Assembly (NCBI GenBank): GCA_018268695.1
Contig: JAFDWD010000004.1
Coordinates: 20,799 to 84,798 of the forward strand
Source: Actinomycetota bacterium
GTDB taxonomy: Bacteria > Actinomycetota > Thermoleophilia > Solirubrobacterales > 70-9
Length of the DNA stretch: 64,000 nucleotides
Reading direction: 5' to 3'
This document shows positions 12,301 through 24,200 of the stretch, piece by piece (position 1 is the stretch's first letter; each line of letters begins with the position of its first letter). The notes under the pieces were generated by a model, which worked only from the letters and a program-made list of their open reading frames with translations, was not told the origin of the DNA and searched no databases. The translations under genes and the position numbers were made by a program.

Positions 12301-12937
12301 GTGCTTGATGCTTCTGGACTTCTTCTACCGCTTCCGCTCTACGCGTTTCCTGCTCGAGCTCTTCAACAAACCGAAATGGTCGCTGCTAAATAACCTCGTG
12401 CTGTTCATTATTCTGCTCTACATATACTCCTTCATATTCTTTAAGAACCATGACGTCTCAGAAGCCTGTAACACCATCCTTCAGTGCGTCCAAATCGAGT
12501 TGTGGCTGTCGATGGGACTGCTCGGCTCCAACTTCCTCTCTGGAAAAACGTACAATCTGTCCCCGCTCGCGAACCTCACAAATACACTCTACATAATTTT
12601 CGTAATAATCTACCGAGCTCTCTTCTTGGGCATCATCATTAACCAAAAACGGAAATATAGACGGGAGCAGCAGTTGCGTAAGAGTCGCGTCGATGACCAG
12701 TGTTTTATTTGCGGGCGCACCAAGGAGGCCATCAACAAGCTGTACCGTTCGGAGAAGGGATTTAAGAAGCACGTGGAGCTGTAACACAACTTGTGGAACT
12801 ACATCAGCTATCTGGTGTATGTTGAAAAGCTGAAGCCGGAAGCGATGTCTGCGCAGGAGCAGTACGTAATGGCCCTGTGGAAGGTGCGGAGCCTGGACTG
12901 GCTGCCATCGACGAGCGTGGGCCGCGGCCACGATTGA
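6341..12937 (+). CDS. IP3-receptor-type intracellular Ca2+ release channel
   Basis: A single intronless frame of about 2198 residues, close to the lower size range of IP3 receptors. Residues 1-250 resemble the ligand-binding/MIR beta-trefoils; RRCVIDNIGITGFMNTLMEV with FNFDP (about 310) starts the RIH domain. The C-terminal third has TYYPLLLCLMLLDFFYRF and other membrane segments (about 1700-2110), then the hallmark zinc module CFICG...FKKHVELQHNLWNYISYL and the end signature RSLDWLPS. The pore segment CVQIELWLSMGLLGSNFL replaces the usual GGGxGD filter (see findings). It is expected in ER, alveolar sacs or contractile-vacuole membranes, by analogy with ciliate CRC channels. Many internal TAA/TAG codons read as Gln. 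Stop TGA 12935. Confidence 0.9.
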
Positions 12938-12942
12938 TCACC

Positions 12943-12994
12943 AGTGACTATATAAATTAGGTGGGCCCAGTCCGACAAATCTTTTTATTTCAGA
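12943..12994 (+). promoter_or_regulatory. Alveolin promoter with TATATAAATTA
   Basis: TATATAAATTA at 12949..12959 lies 46 bp before the ATG, farther than in the other genes here, leaving room for a short untranslated leader that ends in a pyrimidine-rich stretch before the ATG. Confidence 0.5.
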
Positions 12995-14160
12995 ATGATC
13001 TTGGGAGGACAGAACTACACCACCGTCACCGAAACCACCGGAGTGCCTGTGGTCGGCAGCGTCAGCACTTACCCCGGCGGCTCCTACACCGTCGGAGGAG
13101 GCGCATCCTACGTCCAGGGCTCCGGCTACCTCGGTGCTCCTCTTGGCACCACCGTTGTCTCCGGTGCTCCCACCACGACTGTTGTCGGTGGCCCCGTTGT
13201 CGTCGGAGGAGGCGCCACTCGCGTCATCAGCCGATCCCGGGTTGGTGGCGTCAATGTTGTTGGTGGTAGTCTGGTCGGAACCGGCATCGTTGGCAGCAGC
13301 GTCGCCGCACCCCTGGTCGGCACCACGACTGTGGCCCCCGCCATCTACCAGAAGGCCGTTGTCGAGGAGATCCCCGCAGAGAGCAGGATCGAGTACGTGC
13401 CCTACGAGAAGAAGTACATCGAATACGACACTGTTGAGAGGGTCGAGCAGATCCCCGTGCAGCGCGTGATCACTGAATACGAAGAGGTCCGCCGAAGCGA
13501 GCGAGTGCCTATCGAGCGAGTCATCCAGGACTACTACGCCGTGGAGTACCAGACCGAGTACATCCCCCGCGTCATCGAGGAAACCGTCATCGACTACGTC
13601 CAGCAGGAAAAGCACTTCGAGAGGGTCCAATACCTCCCTGTTGAAACGTAACTGTTTTTTTACTCAGTCAAATTGTCCACTACCCTGAGGCCGAGCTCGC
13701 CAGCAGCCAAGTCCAGGTCGTCCCTGGAGCCGTCCAGGTTGTGCCCGGAGCCGTCAGCACAGTCGGCGCTGTTGGAACCGTTGGAGCCGTCCGCGCCTCC
13801 CAGTTCGGCACCATCGGAGGCCTCGCCGGCACCACTACCTACACGACTGGTGCTCCAGTCACCTACACCACCGCCCCCACCACCACTTACACCACGACTG
13901 CCGTGCCCGCCACCACCACCTACACCACTGGCTATCCCGCCACCCAGGTGATCGGCTCGACTGGCCTCGCCGGAACCACCACCTACACCACCGGCTCGCC
14001 CATCATCGGCGGAGGTGCGACCTACGTCACCGGCGCCCCTGCCACCACCACGTACACCACCGGTTCGCAAGTCATCGGCGGCGCCACCTACTCGACCGTC
14101 CCAGGCACCACGACCTATGCTACTGGCTACCCAGTCGGAACGACCACCACCTACATTTGA
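12995..14160 (+). CDS. Alveolin / IMC-type cortical protein
   Basis: About 381 residues after removing a 20-nt intron at 13648..13667 (GTAACTG...TTACTCAG). A Gly/Thr/Val-rich head is followed at about 130-220 by charged alveolin-type repeats (EEIPAESRIEYVPYEKKYIE, VEQIPVQRVITEYEEV, ERVPIERVIQDYYAVEYQTE), the hallmark of alveolate pellicle proteins that form a filamentous layer under the alveolar sacs. The tail is a run of TTTYTTG/GYP-type repeats. All Gln codons are CAA/CAG, and codons are mostly C-ending, suggesting very high expression. The family assignment is firm; the exact paralogue cannot be told. Confidence 0.9.
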
Positions 14161-14218
14161 TCGTTTATTAATGAGATAAGCGCCTCGCGTCGCTGAGGAA
14201 AATGCTCTAAGGTCAACC

Positions 14219-15241
14219 ATGAATGTCTGGTGCGGTCGACTGGCCAGAGTCGGTTCCTCCGAACACGCTCGCCACGAATTGCTTCCATAGTGCGGACCAA
14301 CGCTCCTTCCAGCCATCCGTTTCAACCGCGCCATATCGAAGGAGAAGGTAGAACACAAAAAGCGTGTCCAGCGTCCCAACGACATCAGCGTGTCGGCTCT
14401 GCGGAAGAAGCCAGTGATGCTTGAGTAATACCAGCTCAACGAAAAGATCGGCGAGGGTGCCTTCGCCGAGGTATTTGCGGCGGTGAACCCTCGTTCGGGA
14501 GAGCAAGTGGTTGTCAAGACCTACGACAAGTACAAAATCTTCGATAAGCAGCGTAAGCAAAACCTCAAAAACGAAATAGGGCTGCTGAAGCGGCTGCAGC
14601 ATCCTCACATCATCGAATTGGTAGAAACGGTGGAAACCAGCAAGAGCATCAATCTGGTTATGGAACACTTCAGCACCACCACCCTTAGGAAGCTGGCCTC
14701 CACCAGCAAGCTCAGCGAAGACGACATCCGCCGCATCGTCAAGCAGCTCGCAGAGACGCTCGAATACCTACATGAACAGGGGGTAGCCCACCGCGACATC
14801 AAAATGGAAAATGTGCTAGTCGACGAAAGACTGCAAGTCAAGCTCATAGACTTTGGGCTCGCAGTGGAAACCCGAGGATGCGCCGAGAGCACGGTGGTGG
14901 GCACTCCCAACTACATCTGTCCGGAACAGCTCACCGAGAAGCAGTACGACCCCCAGCAGGCTGATGTATGGGCTTTAGGGGTTCTGCTGTACTTCCTCAT
15001 GACCGGTTACTTTCCCTTCCGCGGCGACACGAAGCAACTGTACAAGCGCATCGGCAAGGCAGAGCTTCTGTTTCCGCACGACTTCAATCCGAGCTGCGAG
15101 TACCTCCTGCGAAAGATGCTCAACCGTGACCGCAGCGAACGCATAACCGCGACCGACGTCCTACGAGACGGATGGATCCGGCCGGTCAACTTCCGCGAGC
15201 AGATCTCGTTGCTCTAACGGGCAGTCAGGAAGCCGCAGTGA
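14219..15241 (+). CDS. Ser/Thr protein kinase, CAMK/AMPK-like
   Basis: Kinase domain from about residue 72: glycine loop IGEGAFAEVF, VVVKTYDKY lysine, HRDIKMENVLVDE catalytic loop, DFGLAV, GTPNYICPEQL and DVWALGVLLYFLMTGYFPF. All catalytic residues are present. The domain nearly fills the protein, with a short tail after DVLRDGWIR. Subfamily is CAMK-like by overall pattern; substrate unknown. The start is ambiguous: the frame is open to an earlier ATG at 14171, which directly overlaps a TTTATTAATG element and would add 16 residues. The region before the kinase domain is weakly conserved, and an unseen intron cannot be excluded. Confidence 0.8.
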
Positions 15242-15287
15242 TGGCTGCCTGCTTTCATATTCAAGTTAATATACAAACAGTTACTAG

Positions 15288-18200
15288 ATGAACTGGTTGA
15301 GTCGCAAGCTCCTGCAAAGCGTATGTCTCTCTCCTACCTCAGACCCTCACCAAGTTCTTTAAGAATGTCAGCGACAAGGACATAGAGCTCAGTCTGGTCT
15401 GCCAACGTATTTCGCATAGCTCATTCAGAGTACCTGAAGCTGCGTAATTTGGAACTGCGCACGGACCTCATCAAGAGTGAGTACTCGCCTGTGCTGCTGA
15501 GCGAATGCCGCATCGGCTACATGTAGCTGGTGTTCGACCCGAATAAGCTGCTGGGAGAGCCAGTCAGCATCAAGATCTCGGACGTCCTCGTTGTGTTGAA
15601 GCTCAACGAAAATAAGAAGCATAAGGACCAGACCTACTCTGACGCCTACCTCCAGGAGTACAAGAAACAGGTGTTTTCCAGAACGTCCACTGCTGAAAGT
15701 CTCAAAAACAGCGATGTCGGCAACTTTGCTTTGTGGCTCGTGGACCTTGCCAACAAGAAGATCAATCTCTTCATCAGTCGCGTAACAGTGGCCTTCGAGC
15801 GGAACATCAAAAGCAAGCCTCCACAACCTGCGCACTATTTCGGAGCCTCTATCGAGGAAATCGTAATCAAGTCTAGGACTGTGATAGCACAGGACCGTTA
15901 AACCAGAGTTGAAGAGAAGCAGATTGAGCTGCAGAGGATCGGAGCCTTTGTTGGAGTCTCAACCATAGTCAATACTGTCGAAAAGGTAAGCGTCAATCGC
16001 GAAGTAATGCGCCGCAGCGATTCCATCAGCAGATTGTACTTCCTGAGGGATATGCATGCTACCCTAGTGGCAGTCATCCAATAAAAGCGCATCGATCTCA
16101 AAGTCGACAACATCGTTGCGCATATCACGCCATACGTCCTGAGGGAAACCTACGAACTCTTGACGTATATGCTGCCCATTCTGAAGCCTAACCCACGCAT
16201 ACGTCCGGGAAAGGGAGAGCGTCTCACTGACCATCCTAAGGCACGATAGGGTTCAGCATTGTGGTGGAAGTACATCGGCAACCTGCTCAAGCAGCGCATT
16301 GATCGCCACCGGTAGTACAATATCGTGTCCAATCCGTTCTTTCGGCGATATGTGTTCTGCATCATCTACAGCCTTGCTGCGGAACCGACTGCAGAAATGA
16401 AGGAGCTGATGATGGGTTTCGAACAGGGCCGGAAGAAACTGGACATACTCAACATCCACCAGTTCATCATCGAGAGAGTCGCGCGCATTCAATCTGGTCG
16501 GCTAAACGACAGTGTGGAGGAAAGGGTCTTTATGAACTTCATCCTCAAGTCTTCGCGCGACCTCAAGAACAAGAACATCGAGAAGCTGCAGTACGTGGAC
16601 TTTGTCAGTCTTCAGCGGACGCTGGACGTGAAGAATGGCCGGGACTATATCCACCGCGTGGAAATGCAGAGCTTCTCGCAGTTCACAGTCACAGTCGCAA
16701 TGGATTCTGCATACATTTTCATGTCAGAGTTTGGACTCATCGAGCAGTTTCAGCGCCTGGCAAGTCAAGAGCTGTAGTTCCGCAAGCAGTACGACGCGAT
16801 GGAGTCAGACAAAGAGAGCTTCGGAGAATACGTCGAAAAGATCTACTTGAACTTTGTCGAGCGAGCCCTCGAAGACCTCTCCCGGGAATTCGAAAAGGCC
16901 CTCGTACCGGTGCGCTGGACTCCGAAGGGCTTCCGACAGCTACCCGGTTGCTTTGGCGAGCTAGAAATCAGGAATGTAAGTGTGCGCATGAGCACAAGTC
17001 AAAGGCTGACTGTGGAGGTGCGCGAGGTGCTGCTGACCGACTTGTCGAAGTTGTGCTTTAGCCCAAAAGTGCTGTAAGTGCGCGACGTTTTGATACGCAT
17101 GGTCGAGGTCTCCAAACAAAATCGCACGTTTGTGGTGCAGCGCAGCGGAATGTAGGTATATGTGGACTACGTGTGCGTAAACATGCTAAAGCCATTCGTG
17201 GAAAAGCTCATCTTCGTGGGAAGCATCTCCATCTTCGATCCCAAAACTGCCCTCCTCAACGTTGAGCAAACCTAACTCACGCTCGGTGAAATTCTGCACA
17301 ACAAGCTGTTCAAGAGCAAGTATCTCAAGGCTGCAGTGCGCACCTAAACGAAAATAAGCGTAAATAAATTCAATCTGCTGCTGCCGGTTGACTACGCCGT
17401 CGCCAACGAAATCCTAGTCATGCAGATGCTCAGAGCTGAAGTTACTATCGTTGGAGCCAACATCGGCGTCAACACTGAGAGCACAAAGATGCTGTTCGTC
17501 AATACGTACGACTGGGTGAAGCGCGACAGCATCTTCAAGCAGGTTATGTATCAGAAGGAGCACCCCGGAGAAACTCCCATTATGGAGTCGGTCATCATCA
17601 ATCTCGGTCCGATGTAGTTTCGCAAGAAGGACGAGTTACGCTAAAAGAACCAGTCCATAGGCGTGTACTCCAACACCCTACTAAAACGAAGACACGCGCC
17701 CGACGTGTTCATAAATACACTGATCTTCACTATTCCGCTGATTGTGGTGCGCGTCTCGATCAAGGAACTTTTCCTACTAGACTACCTGGTTAGGCTGTGG
17801 ACGAGCACTGGCTTTACTCCGCAGCAGTTCTTCAAGAAGAAGAACATCAGCCGCTACCGACCCGACCATCACGTAATCGACAAGGAGGACGTGCCACTGC
17901 TGGAATTAATGACCTAGCTCACCCAAGTCCGCATCAACGCCATTGCAATAAGCATAGCGACTGTGAAGATGATGAGTGCTGACAATGACACTACCAGCTA
18001 GGACTTGTTTGAGATATTCGTGAACCAGATCCACATCACCAGCAAGGGCTACAGCATCAGCAATTAACTCGCAGTGACGATCACTGATATGTACTTGCGC
18101 AACCTCAGCGGCCACATTCCCATCAACAGGCTTGTCATGCTACGGTTCGTGGAAGCCATGCTCCGCAACAGCGACTACTACCGGCTAAAAATGAAAAACG

Positions 18201-21200
18201 AAGGGCCTTCACTGCAGGATCTTGTCGACTAGGACGTGTCCATCATTGACGATAACACGCCCAAAGTCAATCTGCCTGGGTTCACTCCTCGCCAGATCAA
18301 CCTCGAGGAGTCCAACACTGGTGAGCGACTGTTGAGCAGCCTATAATTCCACGAAACTGAGCGCAGCAAACTGCAGAATAGACTGCTGCTTTACAACGAC
18401 ACCACCAACAAAGCGCCTTTTATGAGTCTGATCAAGACCAAGAAGTACCTGGTGGAGACGCGCCAAATCGAAAACATCACTCGTCTAAACCTGTCGATCC
18501 TGTGCTTTCTGATGGACCCCGACTTCTTCAAGAACTGCGTGCTGATGTACGAGTGCGCCAAGGACTTCGTGCTGCGCCGCATGGATCAATTTATGGAGTT
18601 TGTTAAAGCGAAGGGCTACATCGTGAGTATCAAACGACCCACAGACACTTAGCAGCGCTTCGTAAACTACACGCCGGAAGAGCAGATGCTAATGCGGCAG
18701 AACAACGTAATCGTGGACGTCGCCGAAACGAACCTCAATTCGTTCACACTGGACGTCGAGCAGGTCAACTTTATGATATACCACAAGGAGTGCATCGCCT
18801 ATAGCATCCATATCAAAAACTTCGCGCTGAGCATGGTGCAGCACTTCCTCTTCAACGAAATGAAGATTACTGCTTACAAGGTGCTGCTGGTGGACACCCA
18901 TCCTAACGTCGGCGAGTGGCCCGAAATGCTGAGAGTCGGCTACACCAAGTAGGAAGAACTCGAAATGGCCCAAATGAAGAGGAAAGTCGAGTTTGATCCG
19001 AGCTTCCAACTCAGCCTTCTCATGTACAAGAACCCCATTCTTATTCGGAAGAACAACTGCAAAACTGAAATGAGTATTGTCATGCACAACGCCCACGTTA
19101 CCTATCTCAACAAGAAGGTCATGGAGCTCGTCAACTGCATCATGTTTATTGTCAGCAAACTACTCGCAGTCAAAAAGAAGTTCCGAGGCGTCCAGCGCAA
19201 AGTCTAGAACAAGTCCGAACGCTTCCTCTACAGCATATCAATCGAACATCTGAAGGTCATTCTCCCGCAAAACTCGCTCTCCAAGGAACACTTTAAGGGC
19301 GTCATTAAGCGGGGATGGGTCGGCAACTCTGAGCATTTCCTAACTGAAAAAACAAATAGCAAAGAACAGAGCACCAACCCCAACGAGAGTGTCGTGTTCC
19401 AGCAGTGTGAAAAGGAAGACTCTAACTACGTGTAGTTTCAATCTTTCGTGGAAGACAACGAAGAGGCAGAGCCAAAATTGTAGAATAAGGTTATTGTGCA
19501 GGTAACCGACCTTCTTGTTGAGCCTATGCGGATGGGTCTCAACGGCATCTACTTGATCAGTGCACCGATCTGCAAGATCGACATTAACCTGGCCATTCCC
19601 AACATTACAATTGTGGATGTACGCACCGAGCGTCCATTGAGTATAAGCCTAAACGAGTTGGAGTTTCAATTGTTGATGCGCACCTTTACGCAAAACTTCG
19701 TCGAGAAAACCATGGTCTTCGATAATGAATAACTCAACCGGGAACGCAGGATGGATCGTGAGATCGACTAGGAGTTCCGGAAGGAGTTGAAAGGCACAAA
19801 CATCATTCAGGAAGAAGACGTGAAAGTGAACGAAGAGTTGCGTGTCACCACCGAAGTCTTAGTGAGCGTGTTCTAAGCAAGTATCAACGTCTACGGCACC
19901 AATTATAATCTCTCTTTGATCACACATGCCATCTCCGTTGTGGTTAAGCTCTTCAACAATAACTCCAAGGACATCGACCTCGCCCTCGAAACAGTCGAAT
20001 TCTACAACAACATCAGCAATCGCATGTTTATCAACAGCTACGACGATGAGAAAGACAATGCAATGGGTGACTTCATCTATCAACCGCCGCCAGAGCAGGT
20101 CTTTCAAGCCAGTACAAGGTTTACGCAGGAAGATAAGCAAAGGTACATAGAGAGGGTCGCCAAGCGCTATAGGTTCCGACCACGGCACAAATAAGACCTG
20201 GATGTGCACAATCAGACTGCGTCAACAGTGATGGAGGGATGGGGGGAAGAAGACCCTCCCGAAAAGGAAACGAGGACATTTAAGGTCAAGAAGTGCCTGA
20301 ACAGGGTGTTTTGCGGCTGCTGCTTTAAGCCTAATAAGGATTTGGTAGATAACGTCGAAGTAGCACACTTAATAGTTGAATCGGTAAACGAAGGAGAAAG
20401 GCTGCTGCATGCTGCTGCTGCCGCAGCTGCGGATGAGGAGGTCATATTGGACTCTCGTGAGGAATAGACACAGGAGCAACTCAACCGATCGTACATCACC
20501 TCGGAGGAAGACATGATTCCTCGGCGATACTACGGCAGATAGCTTGGTCAGAACTTGCGCAACAAGACTACCAAATCTACGTTTATGACGATGATGATTC
20601 ACATGTGTCCAACTGGCGAGAAGAACATCCAGCTATTCCTGAACAACCTGAACATGGCGATGAGCGAGCATAAGGAAATAATCTACCTAGCCAACTACAT
20701 GGTCAAGGGCTTCGAACAAGAGAAGAACAGCAAGATTCGGAAGCATCTTCGCTACAACAACTACCCGCCGTTCTACCTGGCAATGAAGCTGTCCAACAGC
20801 AAGACCATCATCGGGAAGAGCCTCGACGAGGACGGAAAGAGCTACTTGCAGTCGATTGAGGACGTGGTTATTTCGCAGGAACGCATCGGTGACACTACTC
20901 AGGGTCCTGGCATCAGCAAAATGAAGGTCGAAGTGAAAGTTGTGCTCAACTACTGCCGCTACTACAATAGGCGCTTGGAAGCGATTCAGTTGTCACGACC
21001 TATCAACGTGATCGTGACCCAGAACAACGTTGTGCCGTTGCAGGTCAACACAATGGTCAAGCATAGTGGCATCAAGGAAGTTGTCATCTTCGGGGATTCC
21101 AGCAAGAAAGTGCAAATCAGCCTGCCCCTAACATACACCAAGGACCTCATCAACATCGTGATGAAACTCTTCCCACAAAACAAGCCACCCGAAGGCGTTG

Positions 21201-24200
21201 TTGACGTTGTCTTCGAAAAGCAACAGACTCCCGAACAAATTCTGGGTTTCCTCCTAAAGCTCATTACCGACAACATGAAAGTCATTGCGCCTGGAATCAT
21301 CGTCGAGCTGATGAGTGGCAAGAAGAAGACGCTTTTAAGGCTGGAAGTTCAAGATGGCTATATGGACATCATTTCGGTTGAGACGCCTACTTAACGTTAC
21401 GGTAAAATGCGAGCCTTCGCAACCGTTATGGCTGACTATTTCAACATGAAGACTGAACTGTTTGAGCCTGCTCTCGAACCATTCAGTTTCTGCGTGAAGG
21501 TCAAAGGTACCAAGCTTAATGGCGTCCTACATTAAAGAATTCGCTTAGGGTCGATTTCAGGGTCGACGGAATTCGAAAACTCGCTCAACTTAAACTTGAG
21601 TCTCGGTCTCGTCCGAAACCTGAAAGAAGCGTGGACGCGCTTCAACGGCAACTATCAGGTGGAAAGCGATTCGATTATGGATCTGTCGGTTATTGAATGG
21701 AAGAGGTAATTGAGTTAAGAAGAATAAGATACGATACTGAGATGCTACCGAATCAAGAGAGAATCGATTGGTGCCTTCTTTGGCAAGAAGTTTATTAAAA
21801 TAAGGCAGATTCATGAGAGCCGCAGTTCTTCGGAACATTATTGGAACCTGAAGCTGCAGCAGTATATCGTCATCCACTCCTTCTTTGACTACGATTTGGG
21901 CAGAAAAATCATCCATATCCGCACGCCCTATCGCCTCATCAACCAGACAGGCAGGGAGTTGCGCATTTCCTTCCGCAAGAAATTTACAGCGCCGTTTCTA
22001 TGGATGGAACAGCTCAAACCAGGCATCTGCTACAGTGTTCCTAAGGACATCTACAAGGAGGATATCGTTATGACGCCGTCATTTGAAAGCTACCCAAAAC
22101 AGCAAAGTCAGGGCTACTCAATCCTGTACCTACTGGCAGAATACGAATAGCGAAGTAACTTTAGCGAAAAGCTTGCTGGAAAGGCACTAATAAACCGCGT
22201 GTATCGTCTATCAACCGACAACCCCAAGCGGTTTGCTCGCAAGAAAGATTTTGTGATGGAGTGCGATGGAGACATCATTCTGGGAGCCTGCATCAAATCC
22301 TGTAGGCCGCTCCGGGAAAAGCGGAAGAAGCAACTCGAAGACGAATCGGATTAGGACAATATCCACTCGGAAGAACGCTTGAGAGCTCAAGATTACGATG
22401 AGGAAGTGCACTAAACGTCGGTGGTGTTGCTTCCGCCGCTGGTTATTCGCAACTAACTCCCCATGTATCTCGAACTGTTCGTAGACGACCACTTCTACAA
22501 TGTGCCAGCCTGCTCTGAAACTTGCATCACTCAGCTGCCCAAAGACTTTGCTCATGTGACTGTTGCCTTCAAGAAGTTCAGGAACTCCGCAATGGTGCCA
22601 ATCTTCCTACAGACTGAGGAGGAGCAGATATACACTCTCACGATTAGCGATACCGACTCCATAGGCATGAAGGTCAGTCGGCTATCTGAGCTTAGCCGTG
22701 AGATCATCCTCTATTCGACCCATATCATCCGCAACCAGACTTATGAAGACTTCAGCATCGAGTATGAAGGGCGAGTTTACAACCTCGAGCGATACTTCTG
22801 GCTGTTCATTACTGACAGCAACATCCATAACAAGAAGCGCAAGGGTAAAATATGGCTTTACAAGAGCGACATTAAAGATGCACAGAAGGTTATGAACTTT
22901 GTGACAAATGCGCAGGTAGTGAAACTGGAAAGACCGAACGAAGAGACAGCGGAGGAGCGGGCAAGAAAGCTGGTGATTGATGTGCCTAAGCGCAAGCGGG
23001 TGACCTTCACAAAGGAGCCGATCTGCGACAACAAATGCGGTAACGGCTGCCGGAAATGCCTGAAGGGATGCGGGTAGTGCCTCAAGACGATGTTTAACTG
23101 TAAGAACTGCTCGCGCAAGCAGTGCAAGGGCTGCTGCATCGATTGCTTCCAGAAGCTGGGTTGTGCGACTTGCTGCGGCAGAGACTGCTGCGTAGAAGGA
23201 AGCTAGGGCTGCTTTGGCTCGAATGGCTTCTGCTCAAAGATGATGCGACGGTGTCCGAACATATGCAACTGCTCGGAGTGCTGTGGCGAGCCGCGCATCG
23301 AGATGGACACGAGCATAGTGGTGTACGAGATCACACTGAAGAGGCAGGAAAGCCTGGTGAACATCAGCCAGACTATCCTAGTCTTCTACCGCTACGAAAT
23401 CGTCAACGAGTCCGACGGTGAACTAATTCTCTTCCACCACAATGTGGAGGTCATGCGCCTCGAACCAAAGATCCGCCGACAGGTCTACTACTACAAGAGC
23501 AACTCCGAGTGGTTCCGCATTGCTAGATACGACCGCGAAGAAGGCAAGCTACTCTTCAGCGACCTGTTCCGCATCAACGAGCCGCGCCAATTTATTGTGC
23601 CCGTTCCTAAGGAGCTACACAAGCAGAAGAACTGCGTGTACCCGTACGAAACCAACTACCTCTACACTGTGAGGACCTCCGAAGCCGAAGACATGCTCTT
23701 TATCCGCATCGTCAATACCGATATCACTCGCTGCCCAGTTTACTTCCAAAACAGCACGAGCTACAACGTCCGGATCTTCGAAGGAATTCAGGACTTCACC
23801 ATACCCTCCGGAGATAAGATTCCGTTCTTCTTCACCAACCTCGACTTCAAGAAGGGCAACGAACTCATGATCGAAGTGGAGGGTGTCCGCAAAATCGTGC
23901 GCATGAACGAAGTGAGCGACATGGAGTCCATAGGCCTCGATGATTTTAGGATCGGACGCAGGCCTCAAATCAACAAGAGCTTCAAGCGAGGCAGGTTGGG
24001 CATACTCTTCAATGAGTTCCACGGAGATTACAACGTAGTCGTGGACGTCCTGATACAGGAGCTGCGCATCTACGACCAAACCTGGAGAGTGCTGCAGCGG
24101 GTCAGCCTCAGGCACGCCAGCTTCATCGACAGCGAGGGCAATAAAATATACATCTTCCTACCCGACAACGACCAGCTGCTGATTACCATCAAGAATCATG

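Noticed and set aside
12961..12993. 5'-UTR intron before the alveolin start
   Set aside because: GT...CAG ends exist, but 33 nt is outside the size class and no frame evidence can support it.
14224..14350. Alternative N-terminus of the kinase in another frame (MSGAVDWPESVPPNT...)
   Set aside because: It reads naturally, but no 20-23-nt intron with proper ends links it to the kinase frame.
20400..20440. CTG/GCT trinucleotide repeat in VPS13
   Set aside because: Short, imperfect and codes a normal Ala run; not a notable repeat.
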